From NCBI GenBank assembly GCA_015852425.1, contig JAAAIG010000057.1:9914-54916 (forward strand): a DNA stretch of 45,003 nucleotides, given 5' to 3'. Source of the DNA: Gryganskiella cystojenkinii. Lineage: Eukaryota > Mortierellomycota > Mortierellomycetes > Mortierellales > Mortierellaceae. Under the pieces are notes generated by a model. That model did no database searches and was not told the DNA's origin. It saw only the letters and a program-made list of their open reading frames with translations. Positions 11,101-21,559 of this stretch are shown here, in pieces. Position 1 is the stretch's first letter; each line of letters opens with the position of its first letter. The translations under genes were made by a program, and so were the position numbers.

Positions 11101-14100
11101 GCATCGACCAGATCCAGAATGGAGATGGTTCTGGCAGAGGAAAACTACCAAGTCACGGACGCGTCCTTAGGCAAGTATAGAATCTTTTTGTCGGAGAGGG
11201 CCTGGCGAGAACTCGAGTCGCGCCTCAAGAATCTCGAAGTAGACAAAAAGGGCAAGAAAGAAATTAGTCCTACCGCGGGTCTAGAGCCGTCGTCTTCCGC
11301 GGTTGTCAACGAGATGGGTTTTCAGCAAGCGTTCAGTGAGGGCGGTGTTCAGTCCGGCATGGAGACGCCCAACAGTTTCCGAGGCGAGATTTTGAACATG
11401 TCCGAAGACGAGAATTCGATCAACTCAAATACAGCCATGGCAGCGCCACTGCTCCTACAGCAACGTCATCTTCAGCAACATCAAGAGATGCTCTTGCAGC
11501 AGCAGCAACAACAGCATCCCAACTATTACATGCAGCAAGGAGGGAACTACTACAATAATCTGCATCCTGGCCATGCCTCCTTCATGGCCAACGAACGGCT
11601 TGAAAACCGATCGTTCTATTCCGGTGACGACAATCAATCCGACTATGACCCTTACATTCGAGGCAACATGGGTGGTGGAAATGGCGGCGACATGGATCAG
11701 TTCAACAGATTCGAGAACGAATCTGTTTATGGAGGGTCTCAGATCTACAGGCCCAACACTCAAATGTTTGGCGATGCAGAGAAACGAGGCATGATGTTGC
11801 ACATGCAAGGTGGATCTTCTCCTGATGGTGGCCATGATGGTTCTGGCGAGGGCAAGGCTGTATCTGGCAAGAACATGGGCGATGACGACGATGAAGAAGA
11901 GGAAATCCCCACGACGCCTGCCCGTCGCAACTGGGTCTTCTTGACGTATCTCTTGACCTGGTGGATTCCTACTGTATTTTTAACAAGATGCGGCAAGATG
12001 GTACGACCCGATATCCGGATGGCCTGGCGCGAAAAAGTGGCTCTATGTATCCTGATCGGGTTCTTATCCCTGATCATGGTCTTTTACATTGCAGTCCTCG
12101 GAGAGTTGATTTGTCCTCACCAGTATGTCTATGGTCCTGGCGAACTCTCCGGTTATGATGCCAAATCATCCAAGCCACTTACCATGATTCGCGGCGAGAT
12201 CTTTGATATGCGTAAGCTTATGGTCCAGCATAATCCCGGTATCGTCTCGCCCACGCAGCTACTCCAGTATGCCGGTATCGATGCCACGCCTATTTTCCCT
12301 GTCCAGCCCAGCGCGCTTTGTGATGGTACAGGAGGATATGGATCGGCTTCGATTGACCCCTCTGTTCAGATGCCATCCCTTGGACCTCTTGATACCAATA
12401 GTGTCTACCACGACTTCCGAGCGTTCAGGAATGATTCGAGACCTGACTGGTATTATGAGAAGATGGTCTTTATGCGTCAGTGGCGCGTTGGATTCTTGGC
12501 CTTCACGCCCAAGTTCATTCAAGAACAAGCTGCGGCGGATGCAGTTAAGAAACGCTGGGCCATCTTGGAAGGCAATGTTTACGATATGACCGCGTATATC
12601 CAAGCCGGTCGAAAGGGCACGATCACACCCAAGCCTGGCACGACATCAAATGCCGAGGCGTCTTTCATGGACCCCGGAGTTGTGGACCTGTTTGCGACTA
12701 ATGCCGGTGAGGACGTGACTGCCAAGTACAACGCTCTGCCCCTGGAAAAATCGACGAAGGACGCTATGCTGATTTGCCTTCGAAATTTGTTCTTTGCTGG
12801 ACGAGTTGACGAACGGACAAGTTTCCGATGCCAGTTTGCCAATTACATGCTGCTCGTGCCGTCGATCTTGATCGTGTGCACAATCGGATTCAAGTTTTTG
12901 GCTGCATTGCAGTTGGGATCCAGGCGTGAACCTGAGGAGCACGACAAGTTCATTATCCTCCAGGTTCCCTGCTATACTGAGGGCGAAGAATCGTTGAGAA
13001 AGACCTTGGACTCCTTAGCGGCACTCCGGTACGACGACAAGCGCAAGCTCCTGTTTGTGATTGCGGACGGAATGATTATTGGTTCTGGAAATGATCGTCC
13101 TACTCCTCGAATCGTCCTGGATATCCTTGGCGTTGACCCTAACGTGGACCCAGAGCCGTTGAGCTTTCTGTCTCTCGGTGACGGTAACAAGCAGCATAAC
13201 ATGGGCAAAGTCTACTCTGGATTGTACGAACATAATGGACACGTTGTGCCTTATATCGTCGTGGTCAAAGTTGGCACGCCCACGGAACGTCAGAGACCCG
13301 GCAACCGAGGAAAGCGTGACTCTCAAATGATCTTGATGAGATTCCTGAACAAAGTCCATTTCAACTCTGCAATGACTCCCATGGAACTGGAAATGTACCA
13401 TCAGATCAAGAACGTCATTGGCGTGAATCCGTCCTTTTACGAGTACACACTTATGGTGGATTCTGACACGGAGGTCTTGCCAGATTCGTTGAACAGGATG
13501 GTCTCGGTCTTTTTGCACGACACCAAGGTTATGGGACTCTGCGGTGAAACCCAGATTGCAAACGAGAAGGATTCTTGGGTGACGATGATGCAAGTCTACG
13601 AGTACTTTATTTCCCACCACTTGGCCAAGGCGTTCGAGTCGCTCTTTGGATCGGTTACCTGTCTTCCAGGATGTTTCTGCATGTACCGTATTCGTACGCC
13701 GACAAAGTCGACCCCGCTGCTGATCTCGAACGGCATTATCGAAGAGTACTCCGAGAACCGAGTTGACACACTGCACAAGAAGAACCTGTTGCACCTAGGC
13801 GAGGACCGGTACCTGACGACATTGATGCTGAAGCATTTCCCAAACTACAAGATGACTTTCACACCAGACGCCCAGTGCAGGACTAACGTGCCTGACCAAT
13901 GGAAAGTTTTGTTGTCTCAGCGTCGTCGTTGGATTAATTCCACGGTCCACAATCTGATGGAATTGGTGTTCTTGCCTCAGCTATGCGGATTCTGTTGCTT
14001 CTCCATGCGGTTCATTGTCATGATCGATCTGTTTGCGACATTGATTATGCCCGTGACAGTCGTCTATATTGGATACCTGATCTACTCCATTGCGACCAAC

Positions 14101-15042
14101 CCTGCCTCAGTCCCCAAACTGGCGTTGATCATGATGGGCGCTGTTTATGGTCTTCAGGCCGTGATCTTTATCCTGCGTCGGAAATGGGAGCACATCGGTT
14201 GGATGATCGTCTATATCCTGGCGATCCCAGTCTTCTCGTTCTATCTGCCGCTATACTCGTTCTGGCATTTCGATGATTTTTCCTGGGGAAATACTCGATT
14301 GGTTGTCGGTGAGAAGGGACGCAAGAAGGCGGTTAATGCAGATCTCTTGGAGAATGGAGGCAAGGTCTTTGATCCAAAGTCAATCCCTCAAAAGAAATGG
14401 TCAGATTACGAGCAGGAACTGTGGGAGGTCCAGACAACGCACTCTGTGGAGTCCAAAGGATCGAGGTATCAACCGCAGCATGCGCACCATATGTCAACGG
14501 GATCTTTTGGATACAATGGCGGAGTTCCGGTTGCACAGCAACAACAGTCATACTACTCCAGTGGCGGATCAAGAGCAGGCTCTGTTTATGGAGGTGACAT
14601 GCCCTTGACCAGCATTCCGTTGACTTCGGCTCCGACGTACATGTCTTCAGGAAGTCTTCCTCATCTTCAACAGCAACAAAGTCGACCGCAGTCCCCGGCC
14701 ATGGGTATGGCCATGAACATGTATAGTGGCGGAGGACCAGTGACCTCTGCACCAATGCAGCAGGTCGCTCCACCGAGATCGTATTCTCCGTCACCGCAGT
14801 TCGCGTTTCCTCAGTCGCAGCCGCCACAACAACAAATGCCGAGAAACTCTTGGACTGCTTCATCGGTTGTGGGAGGTATTGTTCCTGGTAGGAGTGCGTC
14901 GCCAGGACCAGGTTCGGTGGTAGGAGGAGGCGGCGGTGGTGGCCGATTGTCCATGTCAGGGACCCCGTTGACACAATACCAGATGCAGTTGTTGTCTCAG
15001 CAGCAACAACAGCAACAGCAGGGAGGTCAAGGAAGATATTAG
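8167..15042 (+). CDS. Chitin synthase with N-terminal myosin motor-like domain (class V/VII type)
   Basis: Exons 8167-8600, 9116-10592 and 10702-15042; introns 515 and 109 bp; 2083 residues. It polymerises UDP-GlcNAc into chitin at the plasma membrane, and the motor domain tethers the enzyme to the actin-dependent delivery route. The first join falls one residue before the P-loop GQSGSGKT (146-153). Switch I is NDNASRVGRF at 198-207. Switch II reads DLFGFQ at 426-431, with Gln where canonical myosins have Glu. A TM pair starts near 1047, followed by a cytochrome-b5-like segment and further TMs. The glycosyltransferase core shows DSD at 1557-1559, EDRYL from 1671 and QRRRW at 1710-1714, then C-terminal TMs. 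The tail (about 1890-2083) is Gln/Ser/Pro/Gly-rich, and the DEK_C domain often found at the end of this family is not visible. The start codon opens a Gln-rich leader. The family call is secure. Confidence 0.95.
8601..9115 (+). other. 515-bp intron 1 of the chitin synthase gene
   Basis: It begins GTAAAA after ...IIT and ends CCGTAG before the P-loop codons, splitting a Ser codon as AG|T. It is about four times the usual intron length in this window, T-rich, and contains no credible coding frame in line with the flanking exons. Confidence 0.8.
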
Positions 15043-15311
15043 AAAGTTTTTTTTTATTTTTGTCTTTGCATTTTTTTTGTTGTCATCTATCATTTAGCTA
15101 TAGTTTATTCTGTTGAATATATGTTATCCCTTTCCTCGTTTGTTTTTTTGTAGAATTTTGATCCAAAATGTTACTCAGTCTGAAATCGTAAATATAGCGT
15201 CGTGCAAAACTGTCCCAATGCTCACGGTTTTGACTCTTTTTGCTTCCTCGTGTACTTTAAGAACCCCACCAACGGTGTATCGTGTGCGTGTCCCTTTTGT
15301 CATCGTTGTGT

Positions 15312-15317
15312 AATAAA
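15312..15317 (+). terminator. Candidate polyadenylation signal of the chitin synthase gene
   Basis: AATAAA about 270 bases after the stop. A second copy lies at 15404-15409, and either could be used. Confidence 0.35.
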
Positions 15318-15393
15318 AAATAGGATTCAGCGCGGTGGACGACCACTTTTCTTCAACCACGCCTTGTCTCTTGTTCAAAGACAGGATCTGGTC

Positions 15394-15399
15394 TTTATT
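15394..15399 (-). terminator. Candidate polyadenylation signal of the FAM72-domain gene
   Basis: TTTATT on the + strand (AATAAA on the - strand), about 130 bases after the stop codon at 15526-15528. Confidence 0.35.
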
Positions 15400-15525
15400 A
15401 ATTAATAAAAGTACATGATTAGAAGTTGGGTAAGAAGGGAAAACTTGGAGTACGATTGACTGTTTTTCATACTTTTTGTTTTGTAAAAAAAAGAGGCATT
15501 GGATGAGGCAGGTGGCGCTGCCTGT

Positions 15526-16852
15526 CTACCGACCCACATTCCCATCTGAAGCATGACACCAAGTAGGGAGATCGTCCCAAAACATCTGACGACCATCCTC
15601 TGGTGTTGTTCGCCAGTGAGCTGTGATCTCGTGCGCATAAAATATCCAGAAGTGGCCATTCCCCCGGTTCGTCTCGCATCCGGTGCAGGGTTGGCTCAAG
15701 TTATATCCACAGACGCTGCCGCTAATTTGTTTTGGGAAGTCAAGAATGAACAGGTTCAGATTTGCTGTTGTTTTGATCAGGGCAGAATAAAGTCATGGGA
15801 GCCTAGAGAACCATGCGAACTTACCAACTTGCACACGCAAAGAGATGAAACTTGCAGGGACAGATGATCGAAACTGGACGATCGGGCAACCCAAGGACAC
15901 CAATCGCCAAATTGGTCGAGAACAATTTTTTGGAAGGATCGCCAACTAGATGACCTTGCATCGCCTGTTCACATAGTGTGGTCTTGCAGGACTGACAGTC
16001 CAGCCGCCATAATGGGTGTCGAACCACTTGTGGTGGAGGAGCACCTGCATGATTGGAATTCGTAGAAGAGGAAAGCTGCGCAGGTACAGGGCCTGAGGGA
16101 GCTGATGAACCTGGAGTGTTGGGCGTAAGAGGCATCTGGTCTTGGGGTAGTGATGAACGGCTGCTGTTATGCTGCTGACGGAAATACGAGCCTTGATGTT
16201 GCTGTTGTAATTGCAAAATCTGTTGTTGGCGTCTTGGATCATGGCTTGGTTGACGTTCCATGGGATGATGATACGGATGATTAGCTGGAAGACTAGGGCG
16301 TCGATTCATGTTTGCCATCGCCATCCTGGCCATGTTCTCCTCTTCTTCTGTTGATCCCGCTGTCCCCCGCGGTGGAGTAAGGGCTCCTGTTCCTTCTCTG
16401 GTACCGCTCCCAGAGAGACTCCGGTGTCGGAGTTGGATGTGTTGCTGTTGAGAATGTTGCTGCTGGAAGTAGTAGCCGTGGCTAGGGTTGGTCGGAGGAG
16501 GGTAAGGTACTGAGGGAATGGCTAAGGTTGGAGGGTGGGACAAAGTCGCCGTCGATATCATTCCTTCTGGAGGTGGACAGGGGAGTTGTGAACTGGATGA
16601 CGATCTTGACGACGAGGACAAAGGTGAAGGAAGAGCCTGTCGATTGCTTTGTGTATTGTTATGGACAGTATTGGCCTGAGCTGTATCGATACTTAGGCTG
16701 TGGTTGCGATGGTGATGACTATTGTCGGATTCTCTGGAAGAAGAAGACATAGTGGCAGTTGTTGTTTCTAGATATTTGCCCTTTTTTTTTGGTGGCGAAT
16801 CGTAATCAATGGAACTAGAACCTGCAAGTCGTGTGCGGCAAAAATTTTGCAA
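15526..16852 (-). CDS. FAM72-domain protein with long disordered N-terminus
   Basis: Two exons, 16852-15825 and 15721-15526, joined across a 103-bp GT-AG intron (GTAAGT...TTAG) that splits a Cys codon TG|C; 407 residues. The C-terminal domain at about 283-395 matches FAM72: LDCQSCKTTLCEQAM starting near 284, KLFSTN, CPCKFHLFACASC ending at Cys343, then CGY, CTGC and NGHFWIF in exon 2. The Cys pairs suggest zinc binding. Human FAM72A antagonises the uracil glycosylase UNG2; the fungal role is not known to me. Residues 1-280 are Ser/Gln/His/Pro-rich and probably disordered. The start is uncertain: the Met at 16852 opens a frame, but Met35 or an upstream exon is possible. The second exon has no Met of its own and is easily missed. 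Confidence 0.82.
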
Positions 16853-16893
16853 CTGCTTGTTGAGATGAACAATGGAAAAGAGCGGTATTATTG

Positions 16894-16918
16894 AAAAAAA
16901 AAAAAAAAAAAAAAAAAA
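16894..16918. repeat. A25 homopolymer tract
   Basis: Twenty-five consecutive A residues just upstream of the start of the FAM72-domain gene (T25 on its coding strand). This is the longest homopolymer I noticed in the window. Confidence 0.95.
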
Positions 16919-19319
16919 GAAAGAGTGTGTGCTGCTGCAAGAAAAATATCAGGTTGTATTTTTTTTCTCTCCTCTTGTTGGAAGAGAAATGACAATACAC
17001 ACGCGAAAATCAAGGGACCACACCGAAAAACGTGGGGCGAGAAAAGGAGGGGCACAGGAGGAAGAGGAAGAAGTTGGGCGAACGTGGAGGCGCGATAAAC
17101 CGAACAGATGCACTCAGACTAGGTAAAAGAGGAACGGACAGGCGTTCTTTTGCAAAAAAAAAGAAAAAAATAAAGTCCACTCTAGATTCCTGGTGGACTG
17201 AACGAAGGGCAAGAAATGTCAAAGAAAAAAGACCGATGGAGGTTTGCCGGACTTAGAGAAAAGGGACGAAGAAATGAGACCTGAAGAATAAAAAGTTGAT
17301 TACGCTGGATTTATAAAGTCCTTCATTTGGTATAGGGAACGTGAGTTGAAGGAAGACGGCAATAAAATGGGAGGTACAGAGTAGAACAAAGTCGAGATGA
17401 TAAAGGAAGTAAAAAAGGTAACATGCAGTCGATTTATGTAGCCGTGGAGGATGCGAACTGAAGAGAGATCAGCGCGACAAGTTGGAGAGAAGAGGGACAG
17501 TATAAAATGGACGTCCTATGCCTTAAATACCATAGAAACACTTTGGACTTTTGGGCGACAGAGAGTCTCGACGACAACAACAACAATAATAATATTAACA
17601 AAAACAAAAACAAAAAATACCCTTGACAATGGACCCACGTTTCCTGTGCCACCACACATACTATTCCAACATGAAGTCGCCTTGTCCGAGTGCATTTGCT
17701 TGAATGGTGTCCGTGCGTGAATCCCATCTTGTTCGAACACAACGCATTCGGATCTCTCCTGGACAGAGAGTGTCCTCCCCTTTTGGTTTGACCTTCCCCT
17801 TGGTTGGCCGGGGATCAGAAAGGGCTTGTTCCTCCTTTTTTATGTTCGTCTTTTTAACTTTTCATGAATATCTGAATATCTCCTCGTTATTCCTCCTCAT
17901 TCTGGTTCCAATGCAAAAAAAAAAAAGAGTTTACGAAAGAAAGAAGGGAAGGAGGGGCGACGACATTGCCGGAGAAACTATCACAGATCGACTACTCAAG
18001 TAAGCGAAAAAAAAAAAAGAGATACTGTAGTGTAATCTAGATCCCAGTCAAGGTGTCAATCTTTGGAGTGAATAGAAAAGAGCCCAAGGAGACTGGACTT
18101 CCAAGAAATTCACACGTGAGCGGAGGCAACGATATAAAAGCACATACAACAAACCATTGTCATTTTTCCTTGTTTACAGTACATGGGGAGGCAGAGAGGA
18201 GGATCGTCCCTCCTCCAAGGGCCAACCAGAAATCGCGGTACAGCTACGCATGGATCCTGACTGGATAGGATGCCGACGATATGTTTTGCGAGTTTTGTTG
18301 CAATCCTTGACATGACAGCAATCTCACACTGCCACCCAGATTCTCCGTGATCAAAAATTCTACAAACGCTTCGTCAAAAAGTGGAATGGGATAAGTTGAC
18401 ATACGGACTTTGGGGAGGATTGACTTCAAAACGGCAAAACGAGGTGTGATCCCCAAACTCTAGTTCCTCGATAGAGAACATACCTTGTCTGTTATGCGTA
18501 CTGGAGGCTCTTCTAGGGTCGAAACTCCGGGAAAGGGTGAGACACTTTTCATAACTACGTCTATTAAACTATTGTGTTCACATTTATGACTTTTCACAAA
18601 GTCCCATACACGGAACCATCATGCCTTGGAAATAATCGAGCTGAGATGCGCACAAAAAGATCTGTTTGGTACCGTGGACATGGTCCTATGGAACAAAAAT
18701 AAAAGGAAGGTACTCAATAAACAAAGAGGGTTCCCATTCCTGAGAACCGACGGCCATGAACAAAAAGGGCTGTGACGGTCGCTTTGTCGTTCGCTGAGTC
18801 AGCCACTCACTTGCGCAAACAACAAAGACACACCAGGGTGGTGGAAGGTGGGACGAGGACAACAACAGTGCCACGATAAGGATAAGAAAAAAAACGCCCA
18901 CGGTCTTTGAGCCAGAGAGAAGTAAACTTTACTCAAAATCTATTCATCTCTTTTTACATTTTTCTCTCTCCCTTTTTGCGCTTCACCTTTCTCCGACCTG
19001 CCGTTCTCCTTTTGAAGGTTTTGAACTGAGCAAAAAGAAACGGAGGCGCTGCCGCGACGCCATTTGTCCACCATGGTAGGTGTTTATTGGAAAGTAAGAA
19101 CTGTGGTTAGTTCAAAGAGGAAAGATGATAGTCTACTCTGATCCAACTATCGGTCTTGATGAGGTCCAAACGCAATAGACACACACCACACCCCTTGGCA
19201 AATCCATCCTTGCTTTCTGCCCTGGTCCATCTAACAAACCGCACTGCACAGGACCCCCATCTTGCATCGCTCAAAAATAGGGTCTACTCCCCTGTCTTTA
19301 CTTTAAACCTCCACAACAC

Positions 19320-19520
19320 CCTCCCTATCGAGGCCAAAGCTCATTTTATTTTTTCCATCTGCCTCACTGTCGTCCTCTTTTCAGCACTGAGCCTTTCATT
19401 TTCTCTGTCCCTTTCATAAAATACCCTCCATTCATCCTTTCTTCTTGTCCTAACATTCATTTCCGCCTGAATCAACTCATTCCATTCTCATCCCTCCCCC
19501 TCCATCTTCAGCTCAATCTC
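19320..19520 (+). promoter_or_regulatory. Pyrimidine-rich leader of the sugar transporter gene
   Basis: C/T-dominated + strand ending just before the ATG at 19528, the same style as upstream of the ATPase and chitin synthase genes. Exact promoter elements cannot be assigned. Confidence 0.3.
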
Positions 19521-19527
19521 TAAAGCT

Positions 19528-21374
19528 ATGGCACAGCGCATAGACTCTCGAAAGCTGCCAGCGATGCCTGGTCAGACCATGTACAACGGTCAGGTCGCGT
19601 GCCTTCTCTCGCTCTCGATCGGTTACGTGATCGGGTCTCCCAATATTCCCGAAGCCGCGATTCGAGGCAATTCTGGCGGTGGCTGTGGTCCAGCCCCTTT
19701 CACGGTCCAAAACGGTTTCCCCAACTGCCTCGAATTCTCAGATCTGCTTTGGGTGAGTGGTCTTTTGTCATATAGAAATATAAAAAAAGGACGCGTTTTC
19801 ATAACAATATACGTAAAACAGAGATCTTACTCCCCTGTAATAATATTTTTCTACAACAGGGCTTTGCAATCGGTTGCTTTTGTCTCGGTGCCTGTGTCGG
19901 AGGTCTTTTCGGGGGCACGTTCCAAACTCGCCAGGGCCGCCTCAGAACCATGGCCTTCTCTGACGTACTCTTCATTCTCGGATCCCTAGTCATCTCGCTT
20001 TCCTACCACCAGGCCCAGTTCATTATCGGTCGTGTGATGCTTGGCTTCGCTTGTGGGCTCGCAGGCGTTGTCACGCCCACGTACTTGAACGAGATCTCTA
20101 CCGCTCGAGCTCGTGGCACACTGGGAACCTTTCATCAATTGTTTCTTGTTGTCGGGTTGTTGATCTCGAACCTTGTCGGCTTGGCAGCCGGGACAGTTCA
20201 ACCGTGGGGCTGGAGAGTGACCCTGGCAGTTAACGGTGTCCCTGCATTGATTCATCTGTTGCTACTCAAGACTACGCAAGAAAGTCCCAAGTATCTGATA
20301 GCCCGAGGTCAAATGGAAGTCGCGAGACAGGTCTTGCAAAAGTTGCGAGGGCCTGAAGACGCGATCGATGTCGGGATGGAGTTTTTAGAAATGGCCAGGG
20401 CTGTCACAGGGGGTGGTTCGAGTGGTGTTGACGAGGACAAAGTAGCAAAGACAATAGTGGTAGACGAGCAAACCGCACTGAAAGAAGGAGAGCGCCAAGG
20501 GCAAACGAATGAGCCACCAAAGAGCCTTGTGGGTGAAGAAAAGGTCAAGGGGAAGGAGAATCTATCAGCATCAATCGATCATACTGATCCTTTTGCAACA
20601 ATAGCTGCCGTTGCACCACCAACTTCAATACTCCCTTCCAATGGATGGGATGGCCATGATAGTGCCGACCCACAAGAAGCCTATTCTATCATAACCATCT
20701 TCCGTTCCGAGCTCCGGCCCTTGGCCATAGTAGGAATCACTATACATTTTCTACAACAAGCCTCTGGGATCAACGGTCTTGTCTACTATTCAACCTCGTT
20801 CCTCTCCTCCGTCTTTGGTAACGGAGTAAACAGCTCGAGACTAATCACACTGGGTATCTCCTGTTGTAATCTTGTCTCGACCACCCTGGGTGTACTCCTC
20901 ATCAATCGATTACCCCGCAAGACTCTAATGCTCCTCTCCTTTGCGGGAATATCGCTCTCGGCTTTGCTCTTGGTCGTCGGCGCTTATGCGAATATCGGAA
21001 TCATGGTTGTTATTGCCGTCTTTCTCTACATTGCCTCGTTTGCGGTCGCCCTGGGACCTATCCCTTGGATGCTCCTCTCCGAGTTTCTGCCGACCTATGC
21101 CGTGGGTTCAGCCTCGGCCGTGGCGACGGCCGTAAACTGGGGGAGCAATTTCATTATTGGCTTAGTTTTTCCAACCTTGAGTAAGGCCATGGGTCACGCA
21201 ACCTTTATTCTCTTTGGAGCGTTTACGACCTTTGGATTCTTTTACGTTTGGTTCTTTGTCCCCGAGACTCGAAATCGATCCGTGGAGTCTGTCCTTGCGG
21301 AGATGGCGATCCCCCTTCGCAAAACAATCAAGAAGAATGACAAAACACTAGACACTGTGTCATCCATGGCCTAA
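19528..21374 (+). CDS. MFS sugar transporter (GLUT/hexose family)
   Basis: Exons 19528-19752 and 19860-21374 with a 107-bp GT-AG intron in phase 0; 579 residues. A major-facilitator sugar porter with twelve expected membrane segments, moving hexoses across the plasma or vacuolar membrane. Visible family marks are the loop 2-3 motif TRQGRLRT, QESPKYL after TM6 (PESPRYL in most members), QQASGING starting at residue 374 in TM7, NRLPRK in loop 8-9, and PETRNRS at the end of TM12. The central cytoplasmic loop (about 243-355) is expanded by roughly 100 Glu/Lys/Ser/Thr-rich residues beyond the usual length. The join restores TM2 (DLLW|GFAIGCFCLGAC). Substrate cannot be decided from sequence. It lies 185 bp from, and convergent with, the RNA polymerase I gene. 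Confidence 0.9.
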
Positions 21375-21442
21375 ATATTTATTCAGTGCTTGATTGTCTA
21401 TCATCTCACAAACATAATATAGTATAATCGGATGTATTCAAA

Positions 21443-21448
21443 TTTATT
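21443..21448 (-). terminator. Candidate polyadenylation signal of the RNA polymerase I subunit gene
   Basis: TTTATT on the + strand (AATAAA on the - strand), about 112 bases after the stop codon, inside the 185-bp gap to the convergent transporter gene. Confidence 0.4.
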
Positions 21449-21559
21449 CAAAAACGAAATGCCAAAATGCGAAAAGATGATGTATTTTTGGGAGGGTTTT
21501 TTGTGTTTTAGATGTTGCTTTGTTTGTCGCACTGTTCAATACTCATGCGCGATAATTGT

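Larger units (their letters stand above)
15043..15525. other. Convergent intergenic region (chitin synthase / FAM72 gene 3' ends)
   Basis: A 483-bp AT-rich region with no gene. It holds candidate poly(A) signals for both neighbours, whose 3' UTRs may overlap. Confidence 0.6.
16853..19527. other. Long divergent intergenic region
   Basis: About 2.7 kb between the FAM72-domain gene (-) and the sugar transporter (+). It contains an A25 tract at 16894-16918, several other A-rich runs and a C/T-rich leader before the transporter. Open frames are short and unrelated to families I know. One minus-strand frame at 18244-18456 has protein-like composition and is discussed as a weak candidate. Confidence 0.5.

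Noticed and set aside
13015..13794. Minus-strand open frame of 259 residues
   Set aside because: It lies antisense to the catalytic part of the chitin synthase and has no recognisable protein features; a shadow of the real coding strand.
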